Shown: positions 12,301 to 27,500, counted from the first letter of the stretch. The stretch: 64,000 bases of DNA from Ptiloglossa arizonensis (GCF_051014685.1 NW_027478919.1:124001-188000), one strand, 5' to 3'. Numbers and translations: made by a program. Notes: generated by a model from the letters alone, not told the origin.

Positions 12301-12814
12301 CTCGCGAACGGATTGACCAACTCGAGAAATTCCTGTTGCATCTGAAAGTAGAAACTCGCCCGATTACAATGGTGTGTGTACTTTCCCCTAGGCCATTCCA
12401 GTTATTGGTTTCGAGTATCAGACCAGTGAAAATTTTGATGGTTTCTCAACCATTCCTTAATTTCAAACTCCCATATCTCGCGAACGCATTGCCGAACTCG
12501 AGAAATTCCTGTTGCATCTGAAAGTAGAAACTCGCCCGATTGCAACGGTATGTGTGTTTTTCCACTAGGCCATTCCAGTTATTCGTTTCTAGCATCAGAA
12601 TTGCGAAAATTTTGATGGTTCCTTAATCATTCCTTAACTTCAAACTCCCATATCTCGCGAACGGATTGACCAACTCGAGAAATTCCTGTTGCATCTGAAA
12701 GTAGAAACTCGCCCAATTACAATGGTGTGTGTAGTTTTCCCCTAGGCGATTCTAGTTATTGGATTCGAGTATCAGACCAGTGAAAATTTTGATGGTTTCT
12801 CAACCATTCCTTAA
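9321..12814. repeat. P block, copy 1
   Basis: A run of about 20 monomers found four times in the window. Private markers are CTCGAGACATTCCTG at its left end, GAAAATTTGGATGG (9,424), CACAGTGGTG, TAGAAGCTCGCCCG with GGTGCGTGTACTTTCCCC (10,4xx) and CACTTCAATCTCCC-like variants (11,75x). This copy is the longest and keeps the monomers at 11,100-11,665 that the others have lost. It matches copy 3 up to 12,814 and copy 4 up to about 13,025. Confidence 0.85.
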
Positions 12815-13578
12815 CTTCAAACTCCCATATCTCGCGAACGGATTGACGAACTCGAGAAATTCCTGTTGCATCTGAAAGTAGAAACACGCCCGATTACAAC
12901 GGTATGTCTATTTTTCCCCTAGGCCATTGTAGTTATTGGTTTCGAGTATCAGATTTGCGAAAATTTTGATGGTTTCTCAATCATTCCTTAATTCAAACTC
13001 CCATATCTCGCGAACGGATTGACGAATTCGGGAAATTCCTGTTGTATCTGAAAGTAGAAACTCGCCCGATTACAATGCTGTGTGTACTTTTCCCCTAGGC
13101 CATTCCAGTTATTGGTTTCGAGTATCAGACTTGCGGAAATTTTGATGGTTTCACAACCATGTCTTAACTCCAAGATCCGATATTTCGCTAACGGATTGAC
13201 GAACTCGAGAAATTCCTGTTGCATGTGAAAGTAGAAACTCGCCCGATTACAGGGGTATGTGTATATTTCCCCTAGGCCTTTCTGGTTATTGGTTTCGAGT
13301 ATCAGACTTTCGAATATTTTGATGGTTTCTCAAGCACTTCATAAATTCAAACTCCCATATCTCGCGAACGGATTGACGAACTCGAGAAATTTCTGTTGCA
13401 TCTGAACGTAGAAACTCGCCCGATTACAATGGTGTGTGTACTTTTCCCCTAGGCTATTCCAGTTATTCGTTTCGAGTACCAGAACGGCGAAAATTTTGAT
13501 GGTTTCTCAACCATTCCTTAATTTCAAACTCCCATTTCTCGCGAACGGATTGACGAACTCGAGAAATTCCTGTTGCAT

Positions 13579-16223
13579 GTGAAAGTAGAAACTCGCCCGA
13601 TTACAGCGGTATGTGTATATTTCCCCTAGGCCTTTCTGGTTATTGGTTTCGAGTATCAGACTTTCGAATATTTTGATGGTTTCTCAAGCACTTCATAAAT
13701 TCAAACTCCCATATCTCGCGAACGGATTGACCAACTCGAGAAATTCCTGTTGCATCTGAAAGTAGAAGCTCGCCCGATTACAATGGTGCGTGTACTTTCC
13801 CCTAGGCCATTTCAGTTATTGGTTTCGAGTATCAGACCAGCGAAAATTTTGATGGTTCCTTAACCATTCCTTAACTTCAAACTCCCATATCTCGCGAACG
13901 GATTGACGAACTCGAGAAATTCCTGTTGCATCTGAAAGTAGAATCTCGCCCGATAACAATGGTGTGTGTACTTTTCCCGTTGGCCGTTCCAGTTATTGGT
14001 TTCGAGTATCAGACCAGCAAAAATTTTGATTGTTCCTTAACCATTCCTTAACTTCAAACTCCCATATCTCGCGAACGGATTGACGAACTCGAGAAATTCC
14101 TGTTGCATGTGAAAGTAGAAACTCGCCTTATTACAACGGTGTGTGTATTTTTCCCCTAGGCCTTTGTAGTTATTGGTTTCGAGTATCAGACTTTCGAAAA
14201 TTTTGATGGTTTCTCAAGCATTCCTTAATTTCAAACTCCCATATCTCGCGAACGGATTGACGAACTCGAGAAATACCTGTTGCGTCTGAAAGTAGAAACT
14301 CGCCCGATTACAAAGATATGTGTGTTTTTCCCCTAGGCCTTTGTAGTTATTGGTTTCGAGTATCAGAATTGCGAAAATTTTGATGGTTTCTCAAGCATTC
14401 CTTAATTTCAGACTCCCATATCTCGCGAACGGATTGACGAACTCGAGAAATTCCTGTTGCATCTGAAAGTAGAAGCTCGCTCGATTACAATGGTGTGTGT
14501 ACTTTTCCCCTAGGCCATTCCAGTTATTCGTTTCTAGCATCAGAATTGCGAAAATTTTGATGTTTTCTCAACCATTCCTCAACTTCAAACTCCCATATCT
14601 CGCGAACGGATTGACGAACTCGAGAAATTCCTGTTGCATGTGAAAGTAGAAACTCGCCCGATTACAATGGTATGTGTGTTTTTGCACTAGGCCATTCCAG
14701 TTATTCGTTTCTAGCATCAGAATTGCGAAAATTTTGATGTTTTCTCAACCATTCCTCAACTTCAAACTCCCATATCTCGCGAACGGTTTGACGAACTCGA
14801 GAAGTTCCTGTTGCATCTGAAAGTAGAAACTCGCCCGATTACAACGGTATGTGTGTTTTTCCACTAGGCCTTTCCAGTTATTCGTTTCGAGTATCAGACC
14901 AGCGAAAATTTTGATGGTTCCTTAACCATTCCTTAACTTCAAACTCCCATATCTCGCGAACGGATTGACGAACTCGAGAAATTCCTGTTGCATGTGAAAG
15001 TAGAAACTCGCCTTATTATAACGGTATGTGTATTTTTCCCCTAGGCCTATGAAGTTATTGGTTTCGAGTATCAGACTTTCGAAAGTTTTGATGGTTTCTC
15101 AAGCATTCCTTAATTTCAGACTCCCATATCTCGCGAACGGATTGACGAACTCGAAAAATTCCTGTTGCGTCTGAGAGTAGAAACTCGCCCGATTACAAAG
15201 ATATGTGTGTTTTTCCCCTAGGCCTTTGTAGATATTGGTTTCGAGTATCAGAATTGCGAAAACTGATGGTTTCTCAACCATTCCTCAAATTCAAACTCCC
15301 ATATCTCGCGAACGGATTGACGAACTCGAGAAATTCCTGTTGCATCTGAAAGTAGAAGCTCGCCCGATTACAATCGTGTGTGTACTTTTCCCATAGGCCA
15401 TTCCAGTTATTGGTTTCGAGTATCAGACCAGCCAAAATTTTGATGGTTCCTTAACCATTCCTTAACTTCAAAATCCCATATCTCGCGAACGGATTGACGA
15501 ACTCGAGAAATTCCTGTTGCATGTGAAAGTAGAAACTCGCCTGATTAAAACGGTATGTGTATTTTTCCCCTAGGCCTTTGTAGTTATTGGTTTCGAGTAT
15601 CAGACTTTCGAAAATTTTGATGGTTTCTCAAGCATTCCTTAATTTCAGACTCCCATATCTCGCGAACGGATTGACGAACTCGAGAAATTCCTGTTGCATC
15701 TGAAAGTAGAAGCTCGCTCGATTACAATGGTGTGTGTACTTTTCCCCTAGGCCATTCCAGTTATTCGTTTCGAGTATCAGACCAGTGAAAATTTTGATGG
15801 TTCCTTAACCATTCCTTAACTTCAAACTCCCATATCTCGCGAACGGATTGACGAACTTGAAAAATTCCTGTTGCATCTGAAAGCAGAAACTCGCCCGATC
15901 ACAATGGTGTGTGTACTTTTCCCGTTGGCCGTTCCAGTTATTGGTTTCGAATATCAGACCAGCAAAAATTTTGATTGTTCCTTAACCATTCCTTAACTTC
16001 AGACTCCCATATCTCGCGAACGGATTGACGAACTCGAGAAATTCCTGTTGCATGTGAAAGTAGAAACTCGCCTGATTAAAACGGTATGTGTATTTTTCCC
16101 CTAGGCCTTTGTAGTTATTGGTTTCGAGTATCAGACTTTCGAAAATTTTGATGGTTTCTCAAGCATTCCTTAATTTCAGACTCCCATATCTCGCGAACGG
16201 ATTGACGAACTCGAGAAATTCCT
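13579..16223. repeat. Tail of unit A copy 1, not present in copy 2
   Basis: About 15 monomers that close the first giant unit. They reshuffle types found elsewhere: 15,099-15,281 is nearly the same as 2,012-2,194, and the CTGATTAAAACGG variant is shared with 3,5xx, 16,07x and 19,43x. The block diverges from the partner copy at 13,579 (GCATG against GCATC at 28,418). Nothing other than satellite is seen in it. Confidence 0.8.
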
Positions 16224-16969
16224 GTTGCATCTGAAAGTAGAAACTCGCCCGATCACAATGGTGTGTGTCCTTTTCCCCTAGGCCATTCGAGTTATTGGTT
16301 TCGAGTATCAGACCAGCGAAAATTTTGATGGTTCCTTAACCATTCCTCAACTTCAAACTCCCATATCTCGCGAACGGATTGACGAACTCGAGAAATTCCT
16401 GTTGCATGTGAAAGTAGAAACTCGCCTGATTACAACGGTATGTGAATTTTTCCCCTAGGCCTTTGTAGTTATTGGTTTCGAGTATCAGACTTTCGAAAAT
16501 TTTGATGGTTTCTCAAGCATTCCTTAATTTCAAACTCCCATATCTCGCGAACGGATTGACGAACTCGAGAAATACCTGTTGCGTCTGAAAGTAGAAACTC
16601 GCCCGATTACAAAGATATGTGTGTTTTTCACCTAGGCCTTTGTAGTTATTGGTTTGGAGTATCAGAATTGCGAAAACTTCAATGGTTTCTCAACCATTCC
16701 TTAACTTCAAACTCCCATATCTCGCGAACGGATTGACGAACTCGAGAAATTCCTGTTGCAACTGACAGTAGGAACTCGCCCGATTACAACGGTATGTGTG
16801 TTTTTCCACTAGACCATTCCAGTTATTCGTTTCTAGCATCAGAATTGCGAAAATTTTGATGTTTTCTCAACCATTCCTCAACTTCAAACTCCCATATCTC
16901 GCGAACGGATTGACGAACTCGAGAAATTCCTGTTGCATGTGAAAGTAGAAACTCGCCTGGATACAACGG

Positions 16970-17147
16970 TGTCTGTACTTTTCCCCTCGGCGATTCCAGT
17001 TATTGGATTCGAGTATCAGACCAGTGAAAATTTTGATGGTTTCTCAACCATTCCTTAACTTCAAACTCCCATATCTCGCGAACGGATTGACGAACTCGAG
17101 AAATTCCTGTTGTATCTGAAAGTAGAAACTCGCCCGATCACAATTGT
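16970..17147. repeat. Extra monomer in A copy 2 relative to copy 1
   Basis: After the shared CTGGATACAACGGT, copy 2 passes into a monomer with GTCTGTAC, CCCTCGGCGATTCC and TTGTATCTG, then rejoins CCTTTGTAGTTATTGG. Copy 1 at about 1,231 goes straight to the latter. The offset between the copies rises by exactly 177. This is either a gain here or a loss in copy 1; unequal exchange explains both. Confidence 0.8.
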
Positions 17148-20100
17148 CTGTGTACTTTTCCCCTAGGCCTTTGTAGTTATTGGTTTCGAGTATCAGACTT
17201 TCGAAAATTTTGATGGTTTCTCAAGCAGTCCTTAATTTCAAACTCCCATATCTCGCGAACGGATTGACGAACTCGAGAATTTCCTGTTGCTTCTGAAAGT
17301 AGAAAGTCGCCCGATTACAATGGTGTCTGTACTTTTCCCCTCGGCGATTCCAGTTATTGGATTCGAGTATCAGACCAGTGAAAATTTTGATGGTTTCTCA
17401 ACCATTCCTTAACTTCAAACTCCCATATCTCGCGAACGGATTGACGAACTCCAGAAATTCCTGTTGCATCTGAAAGTAGAAACTCGCCCGATTACAATGG
17501 TATGTGTGTTTTTCCACTAGGCCATTCCAGTTATTCGTTTCTAGCATCAGAATTGCGAAAATTTTGATGTTTTCTCAACCATTCCTCAACTTCAAACTCC
17601 CATATCTCGCGAACGGTTTGACGAACTCGAGAAGTTCCTGTTGCATCTGAAAGTAGAAACTCGCCCGATTACAACGGTATGTGTGTTTTTCCACTAGGCC
17701 TTTCCAGTTATTCGTTTCTAGCATCAGAATTGCGAAAATTTTGATGTTTTCTCAACCATTCCTCAACTTCAGACTCCCATATCTCGCGAACGGTTTGACG
17801 AACTCGAGAAATTCCTGTTGTATCTGAAAGTAGAAACTCGCCCGATCACAATTGTCTGTGTACTTTTCCCCTAGGCCACTCCAGTTATTGGTTTTGAGTA
17901 TCAGATCAGCAAAAATTTTGATTGTTCCTTAACCATTCCTTAACTTCAAACTCCCATATCTCGCGAACGGATTGACGAACTCGAGAAATTCCTGTTGCGT
18001 CTGAGAGTAGAAACTCGCCCGATTACAAAGATATGTGTGTTTTTCCCCTAGGCCTTTGTAGATATTGGTTTCGAGTATCAGAATTGCGAAAACTGATGGT
18101 TTCTCAACCATTCCTCAAATTCAAACTCCCATATCTCGCGAACGGATTGACGAACTCGAGAAATTCCTGTTGCATCTGAAAGTAGAAACTCGCCCGATTA
18201 CAATGGCGTGTGTACTTTTCCCCTAGGCCATTCGAGTTATTCGTTTCTAGCATCAGAATTGCGAAAATTTTGATGTTTTCTCAACCATTCCTCAACTTCA
18301 AACTCCCATATCACGCGAACGGATTGACGAACTCGAGAAATTCCTGTTGCATGTGAAAGTAGAAACTCGCCTGATTACAACGGTATGTGTATTTTTCCTC
18401 TAGGCCTTTGTAGTTATTGGTTTCGAGTATCAGAATTGCGAAAACTGATGGTTTCTCAACCATTCCTCAAATTCAAACTCCCATATCTCGCGAACGGATT
18501 GACGAACTCGAGAAATTCCTGTTGCATCTGAAAGTAGAAACTCGCCCGATTACAATGGCGTGTGTACTTTTCCCCTAGGCCATTCCAGTTATTGGTTTCG
18601 AGTATCAGACCAGTGAAAATTTTGATGGTTTCTCAATCATTCCTTAACTTCAAACTCCCACATCTCGCGAACGGATTGACCAACTCGAGAAATTCCTGTT
18701 GCATCTGAAAGTAGAAACGCGCCCGATTACAAATATATCTGTGTTTTTCCCCTAGGCCTTTGTAGTTATTGGTTTCGAGTATCAGAATTGCGAAAACATT
18801 GATGGTTTCTCAACCATTCCTTAACTACAAACTCCCATATCTCGCGAACGGATTGACGAACTCGAGAATTTCCTGTTGCATCTGAAAGTAGAAACTCGCA
18901 CGATTACAATGGTGTCTGTACTTTTCCCCTATGCGATTCCAGTTATTGGATTCGAGTATCAGACCAGTGAAAATTTTGATGGTTTCTCAACCATTCCTTG
19001 ACTTCAAACTCCCATATCTCGCGAACGGATTGACGAACTCGAGAAATTCCTGTTGCATCTGAAAGTAGAAACTCGCCCGATTACAATGGTATGTGTGTCT
19101 TTGCACTAGGCCATTCCAGTTATTCGTTTCGAGTATCAGACCAGTGAAAATTTTGATGGTTTCTCAACCATTCCTTAACTTCAAACTCCCACATCTCGCG
19201 AACGGATTGACCAACTCGAGAAATTCCTGTTGCATCTGAAAGTAGAAGCTCGCTCGATTACAACGGTGTGTGTACTTTTCCCCTAGGCCATTCCAGTTAT
19301 TCGTTTCGAGTATCTGACCAGCAAAAATTTTGATTGTTCCTTAACCATTCCTTAACTTCAGACTCCCATATCTCGCGAACGGATTGACGAACTCGAGAAA
19401 TTCCTGTTGCATGTGAAAGTAGAAACTCGCCTGATTAAAACGGTATGTGTATTTTTCCCCTAGGCCTTTGTAGTTATTGGTTTCGAGTATCAGACTTTTG
19501 AAAATTTTGATGGTTTCTCAAGCATTCCTTAATTTCAGACTCCCATATCTCGCGAACGGATTGACGAACTCGAGAAATTCCTGTTGCATCTGAAAGTAGA
19601 AACTCGCCCGATCACAATGGTGTGTGTCCTTTTCCCCTAGGCCATTCGAGTTATTGGTTTCGAGTATCAGACCAGCGAAAATTTTGATGGTTCCTTAACC
19701 ATTCCTTAACGTCAAACTCCCATATCTCGCGAACGGATTGACGAACTCGAGAAATACCTGTTGCGTCTGAAAGTAGAAACTCGCCCGATTACAAAGATAT
19801 GTGTGTTTTTCCCCTAGGCCTTTGTAGTTATTGGTTTCGAGTATCAGAATTGCGAAAACTTTGATGGTTTCTCAACCATTCCTTAACTTCAAACTCCCAT
19901 ATCTCGCGAACGGATTGACGAACTCGAGAAATTCCTGTTGCAACTGAAAGTAGAAACTCGCCCGATTACAAATATATCTGCGTTTTCCCCCTAGGCCTTT
20001 GTAGTTATTGGTTTCGAGTATCAGAATTGCGAAAACTTTGATGGTTTCTCAACCATTCCTTAACTTCAAACTCCCATATCTCGCGAACGGATTGACGAAC

Positions 20101-22998
20101 TCGAGAATTTCCTGTTGCTTCTGAAAGTAGAAAGTCGGCCGATTACAATGGTGTCTGTACTTTTCCCCTAGGCGATTCCAGTTATTGGATACGAGTATCA
20201 GACCAGTGAAAATTTTGATGGTTTCTCAACCATTCCTTAACTTCAAACTCCCATATCTCGCGAACGGATTGACGAACTCGAGAAATTCCTGTTGCATCTG
20301 AAAGTAGAAACTCGCCCGATCACAATGGTGTGTGTACTTTTCCCCTAGGCCATTCCAGTTATTGGTTTCGAGTATCAGACCAGCAAAAATTTTGATTGTT
20401 CCTTAACCATTCCTAAACTTCAAACTCCCATATCTCGCGAACGGATTGACGAACTCGAGAAATTCCTGTTGCAACTGAAAGTAGAAACTCGCCCGATTAC
20501 AAATATATCTGCGTTTTTCCCCTAGGCCTTCGTAGTTATTGGTTTCGAGTATCAGAATTGCGAAAACTTTGATGGTTTCTCAACCATTCCTTAACTTCAA
20601 ACTCCCATATCTCGCGAACGGATTGACGAACTCGAGAATTTCCTGTTGCTTCTGAAAGTAGAAAGTCGCCCGATTACAATGGTGTCTGTACTTTTCCCCT
20701 AGGCCATTCCAGTTATTGGTTTCGAGTATCAGACCAGTGAAAATTTTGATGGTTTCTCAACCATTCCTTAACTTCAAACTCCCATATCTCGCGAACGGAT
20801 TGACGAACTCGAGAAATTCCTGTTGCATGTGAAAGTAGAAACTCGCCTGATTACAACGGTATGTGTATTTTTCCCCTAGGCCTTTGTAGTTATTGGTTTC
20901 GAGTATCAGACTTTCGAAAATTTTGATGGTTTCTCAAGCATTCCTTAATTTCAAACTCCCATATCTCGCGAACGGATTGACGAACTCGAGAAATTCCTGT
21001 TGCATCTGAAAGTAGAAACTCGCCCGATCACAATGGTGTGTGTACTTTTCCCATAGGCCATTCCAGTTATTGGTTTCGAGTATCAGACCAGCGAAAATTT
21101 TGATGGTTCCTTACCCATTCCTTAACTTCAAACTCCCATATCTCGCGAACGGATTGACGAACTCGAGAAATTCCTGTTGCATGTGAAAGTAGAAACTCGC
21201 CTGATTACAACGGTATGTGTGTTTTTCCACTAGGCCATTCCAGTTATTCGTTTCGAGTATCAGACCAGTGAAAATTTTGATGGTTTCTCAAGCATTCCTT
21301 AACTTCAAACTTCCATATCTCGCGAACGGATTGACCAACTCGAGAAATTCCTGTTGCATCTGAAAGTAGAAACTCGCCCGATTACAATGGTGTGTGTACT
21401 TTTCCCCTAGGCCATTACAGTTATTGGTTTCGAGTATCAGACCAGTGAAAATTTTGATGGTATCTCAACCATTCCTTAATTTCAAACTCCCATATCTCGC
21501 GAACGGATTGCCGAACTCGAGAAATTCCTGTTGCATCTGAAAGTAGAAACTCGCCCGATTACAACGGTATGTGTGTTTTTCCACTAGGCCATTCCAGTTA
21601 TTCGTTTCTAGCATCAGAATTGCGAAAATTTTGATGTTTTCTCAACCATTCCTCAACTTCAAACTCCCATATCTCGCGAACGGTTTGACGAACTAGAGAA
21701 GTTCCTGTTGCATCTGAAAGTAGAAATTCGCCCGATTGCAATGGTGTGTGTACTTTTTCCCTAAGCCATTCCAGTTATTGGTTTCGAGTATCAGACCAGT
21801 GAATATTTTGATGGTTTCTCAACCATTCCTTAACTTCAAACTCCCATATCTCGCGAACGGATTGACCAACTCGAGAAATTCCTGTTGCATCTGAAAGTAG
21901 AAACCCGCCTGATTACAACGGTATGTGTATTTTTCCCCTAGGCCTTTGTAGTTATTGGTTTCGAGTATCAGACTTTCGAAAATTTTGATGGTTTCTCAAG
22001 CATTCCTTAATTTCAAACTCCCATATCTCGCGAACGGATTGCCGAACTCGAGAAATTCCTGTTGCATCTGAAAGTAGATACTCGCCCGATTACAACGGTA
22101 TGTCTATTTTTCCCCTAGGCCATTGTAGTTATTGGTTTCGAGTATCAGACCAGCGAAAATTTTGATGGTTTCTCAATCATTCCTTTACTTCAAACTCCCA
22201 TATCACGCGAACGGATTGACGAACTCGAGAAATTCCTGTTGCATGTGAAAGTAGAAACTCGCCCGATTACAACGGTATGTGTACTTTTCCCCTAGGCCTT
22301 TGTAGTTATTGGTTTCGAGTATCAGACTTTCGAAAATTTTGATGGTTTCTCAAGCATTCCTTAATTTCAAACTCCCATATCTTGCGAACGGATTGACGAA
22401 CTCGAGAAATTCCTATTGCATCTGAAAGTAGAAACTCTCCCGATCACAAAGATATGTGTGTTTTTCCCCTAGGCCTTTGAAGTTATTAGTTTCGATTATC
22501 AGAATTGCGAAAGTTTTGATGGTTTCTCAACCATTCCTTAACTTCAAACTCCCATATCTCGCGAACGGATTGACGAACTCGAGAATTTCCTGTAGCATCT
22601 GAAAGTAGAAACTCGCCCGATTACAATGGTGTGTGTACTTTTCCCCTAGACCATTCCAGTTATTCGTTTCGAGTATCAGTCCAGCGAAAATTTTCATGGT
22701 TCCTTAACCATTCCTTAACTTCAAACTCCTATATCTCGCGAACGGATTGACGAACTCGAGAAATTCCTGTTCCATCTGAAAGTATAAACTCGCCGGATTT
22801 CAATGGTATGTGTACTTTTCCCCTAGGCTATTCCAGTTACCGGTTTCGAGTATCAGACCAGCGAATATTTTGATGGTTCCTCAACCATTCCGTAACATCA
22901 AACACCCATATCTCGCGAACGGATTGACGAATTCGGGAAATTTCTGTTGTATCTGAAAGTAGAAACTCGCCCGATTACAATGCTGTGTGTACTTTTCC

Positions 22999-23175
22999 CC
23001 TAGGGCACGGCAGTTATTATAATCGAATATCAGACTTGCGTAAATTTTGACGGTTTCTCAACCATCTCTTAACTCCAAACTCCGATATTTCGCGAACGGA
23101 TTGACGAATCCGAATAATTTCTGTTGCATCTGAAAGTAGAAACTCTCCCAATTACAAAGGTATGTGTATTTTTCC
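22999..23175. repeat. Most diverged interior monomer (copy 2)
   Basis: Partner of 7,788-7,964 at offset 15,211, with the same private variants (GGGCACGGCAG, ATAATCGAATATC, TTTTGACGG). It confirms that unit A was duplicated as a block, not homogenised monomer by monomer. Confidence 0.85.
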
Positions 23176-24526
23176 CCTAGGCCATTGTAGTTATTGGTTT
23201 CGAGTATCAGACTTGCGAAAATTTTGATGGTTTCTCAATTATTCCTTAATTTCAAACTCCCATATCTCGCGAACGGATTGACGAATTCGGGAAATTCCTG
23301 TTGTATCTGATAGTAGAAACTCGCCCGATTACAATGCTGTGTGTACTTTTCCCCTAGGCCATTCCAGTTATTGGTTTCGAGTATCAGACTTGCGGAAATT
23401 TTGATGGTTTCACAACCATGTCTTAACTCCAAGATCCGATATTTCCGCTAACGGATTGACGACTCGAGAAATTCCTGTTGCATGTGAAAGTAGAAACTCG
23501 CCCGATTACAGCGGTATGTGTATATTTCCCCTAGGCCTTTCTGGTTATTGGTTTCGAGTATCAGACTTTCGAGTATTTTGATGGTTTCTCAAACACTCCA
23601 TAACTTCAAACTCCCATATCTCGCGAACGGATTGACGAACTCGAGAAATTTCTGTTGCATCTGAACGTAGAAACTCGCCCGATTACAATGGTGAGTGCAC
23701 TTTTCCCCTAGGCTATTCCAGTTATTGGTTTCGAGTATCAGAACGGCGAAAATTTGATGTTTCTCACCATTCCTTAACTTCAAACTCCCATTTCTCGCGA
23801 ACGGATTGACGAACTCGAGAAATTCCTGTTGCATCTGAAAGTAGAAACTCGCCCGATTACAAACGTGTGTGTACTTTTCCCCTAGGCTATTCCAGTTATA
23901 GGTTTCGAGTATCAGACCAGTGAAAATTTTGATGGCTTCTCAACCATTCCTTAATTTCAAACTCCATATCTCGCGAACGGATAGACGAATCCGAATAATT
24001 TCTGTTGCATCTGAAAGTAGAAACTCTCCCGATTACAACGGTATGTGTATATTTCCCCTAGGCCTTTCTGGTTATTGGTTTCGAGTATCAGACTTTCTAA
24101 AATTTTGATGGTTTCTCAAGCATTCCTTAACTTCAAACTCCCATATCTCCAGCGAACGGATTGACGAACTCGAGAAATTCTGTTGCATCTGAATGTAGAA
24201 ACTCGCCCGATTACAAATATATCTGTGTTTTTCCCCCTAGGCCTTTGTAGTTATTGGTTCGAGTATCAGAATTGCGAAAACTTGATGGTTTCTCAACCGA
24301 TTCCTCAACTTCAAACTCCCATATCTCGCGGACGGATTGACGAACTCGAGTAATTCCTGTTGCATCTGAAAGTAGAAACTCGCCCGATTACAATGGTGTG
24401 GTACTTTTCCCCTAGGCCATTCCAGTTATTGGTTTCGAGTATCAGACCAGGGAATATTTTGATGGTTTCTCAACCATTCCTTAACTTCAAACTCCCATAT
24501 CTCGCGACGGATTGTCCAACTCGAGA

Positions 24527-27500
24527 CATTCCTGTTGCATGTGAAAGTAGAAACTCGCCTGATTACAACGGTATGTGTATTTTTCCCCTAGGCCTTTGTA
24601 GTTATTGGTTTCGAGTATCAGACTTTCGAAAATTTGGATGGTTCTCAAGCATTCCTTAATTTCAAACTCCCATATCTCGCGAACGGATTGACGAACTCGA
24701 GAAATACCTGTTGCGTCTGAAAGTAGAAACTCGCCCGATTACAAAGATATGTGTGTTTTTCCGCTAGGCCTTTGTAGTTATTGTTTCGAGTATCAGAATT
24801 GCGAAAAGTTTGATGGTTTCTCAACCATTCTTAACTTTAAACTCCCATATCTCGCGAACGGATTGACGACTCGAGAAATTCCTGTTGCAACTGAAGTAGA
24901 AACTCGCCCGATTACAACGGTATGTGTGTTTTTCCACTAGACCATTCCAGTTATTCGTTTCTAGCATCAGAATTGCGAAAATTTTGATGTTTTCTCACCA
25001 TTCCTCAACTTCAAACTCCCATATCTCGCGGACGGATTGACGAACTCGAGAAATTCCTGTTGCATCTGAAAGTAGAAACTCGCCCGATTACAATGGTGTG
25101 TGTACTTTTCCCCTAGGCCATTCCAGTTATTGGTTTCGAGTATCAGACCAGTGAAAATTTTGATGGCTTCTCAACCATTCCTTAATTTCCAAACTCCCAT
25201 ATCTCGCGAATGGATTGACGAATCCGAATAGTTTCTGTTGCATCTGAAGTAGAAACTCTCCCGATTACAACGGTATGTGTATATTTCCCCTAGGCCTTTC
25301 TGGTTATTGGTTTCGAGTATCAGACTTTCGAAAATTTTGATGGTTCTCAAGCATTCCTTAATTTCAAACTCCCATATCTCGCGAACGGATTGACGAACTC
25401 GAGAAATTCCTGTTGCATCTGAAAGTAGAAACTCGCCCGATCACAGTGGTGTGTGTACTTTTCCCCTAGGCTATTCCAGTTATTGGTTTCGAGTATCAGA
25501 ACGGCGAAAATTTGATGGTTTCTCAACCATTCCTTAGCTTCAAACTCCCATATCTCGCGAACGGATTGACCAACTCGAGAAATTCCTGTTGCATCTGAAA
25601 GTAGAAGCTCGCCCGATTACAATGGTGCGTGTACTTTCCCCTAGGCCATTTCAGTTATTGGTTTCGAGTATCAGACCAGCGAAAATTTTGATGGTTCTCA
25701 AGCTTTCCTTAATTTCCAAACTCCCATATCTCGCGAACGGATTGACGAACTCGAGAAATTCCTGTTGCATCTGAAAGTAGAAACTCGCCCGATTACAAAT
25801 ATATCTGTGTTTTTCCCCTAGGCCTTTGTAGTTATTGGTTTCGAGTATCAGAATTGCGGAAAACTTTGATGGTTTCTCAACCATTCCTTAACTTCAAACT
25901 CCCATATCTCGCGAACGGATTGACGAACTCGAGAAATTCCTGTTGCAACTGAAAGTAGAAACTCGCCCGATTACAACGGTTTGTGTGTTTTTCCACTAGA
26001 CCATTCAGTTATTCGTTTCTAGCATCAGAATTGCGAAAATTTTGATGTTTTCTCACCCATTCCTCAACTTCAAACTCCCATATCTCGCGAACGGATTGAC
26101 GAACTCGAGAAATTCCTGTAGCATCTGAAAGTAGAAACTCGGCCCGATTACAATGGTGTGTGTACTTTCCCCTAGGCCTTTGCAGTTATTGGTTTCGAGT
26201 ATCAGACTTTCGAAAGTTTTGATGGTTTCTCAAGCTTTCCTTAATTTCAAACTCCATATCTCGCGAACGGATTGACGAACTCGAGAAATTCTGTTGCATC
26301 TGAAAGTAGAAACTCGCCCGATTACAAATATATCTGTGTTTTTCCCTAGGCCTTTGTAGTTATTGGTTTCGAGTATCAGAATTGCGAAAACTTTGATGGT
26401 TTCTCAACCATTCCTTAACTTCAAACTCCCATATCTCGCGAACGGATTGACGACTCGAGAATTTCCTGTTGCATCTGAAAGTAGAAACTCGCACGATTAC
26501 AATGGTGTCTGTACTTTTCCCCTAGGCGATTCCAGTTATTGGATTCGAGTATCAGACAAGTGAAAATTTTTATGGTTTCTCAACCATTCCTTAACTTCAA
26601 TCTCCCATATCTCGCGAATGGATTGACCAACTCGAGAAATTCCTGTTGCATCTGAAAGTAGAAGCTCGCCCGATTACAATGATGTGTGTACTTTTCCCAT
26701 AGGCCATTCCAGTTATTGGTTTCGAGTATCAGACCAGCGAAAATTTTGATGGTTCCTTAACCATTCCTTAACTTCAAACTCCCATATCTCGCGAACGGAT
26801 TGACGAACTCGAGAAATTCCTGTTGCATGTGAAAGTAGAAACTCGTCTGATTACAACGGTATGTGTGTTTTTCCACTAGGGCCATTCCAGTTATTCGTTT
26901 CTAGCATCAGAATAGCGAAAATTTTGATGGTTTCTCAACCATTCCTTAACTTCAAACTCCCACATCTCGCGAACGGATTGACCAACTCGAGAAATTCCTG
27001 TTGCATCTGAAAGTAGAAGCTCGCCCGATTACAATGGTGTGTGTACTTTTCCCCTAGGCCATTCCAGTTATTCGTTTCGAGTATCAGACCAGTGAAAATT
27101 TTGATGGTTTCTCATATTCCTTAACTTCAAACTCCCATATCTCGCGAACGGATTGACCAACTCGAGAAATTCCTGTTGCATCTGAAAGTAGAAACTCGCC
27201 CGATTACAATGGTGTGTGTACTTTCCCCTAGGCCATTCCAGTTATTGGTTCGAGTATCAGACCAGTGAAAATTTTGATGGTTCTCAACCATTCCTTAATT
27301 TCAAACTCCCATATCTCGCGAACGCGATTGCCGAACTCGAGAAATTCCTGTTGCATCTGAAAGTAGAAACTCGCCCGATTGCAACGGTATGTGTGTTTTT
27401 CCACTAGGCCATTCCAGTTATTCGTTTCTAGCATCAGAATTGCGAAAATTTTGATGGTTCCTTAATCATTCCTTAACTTCAAACTCCCATATCTCGCGAA

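Larger units (their letters stand above)
484..16223. repeat. Giant higher-order unit A, copy 1 (15,740 bp, ~89 monomers)
   Basis: The sequence from 484 reappears from 16,224 at a fixed offset of 15,740, and the second copy starts exactly where the first unit ends, so this is a tandem duplication of a very long unit. Matching runs to 13,578 (partner 28,417). The remainder, 13,579-16,223, has no aligned partner because copy 2 stops early. The offset changes only by whole monomers over 484-8,225: +177 near 1,235, then -706 near 4,700 (three 177s and one 175). Only a handful of substitutions were seen in that span. Confidence 0.9.
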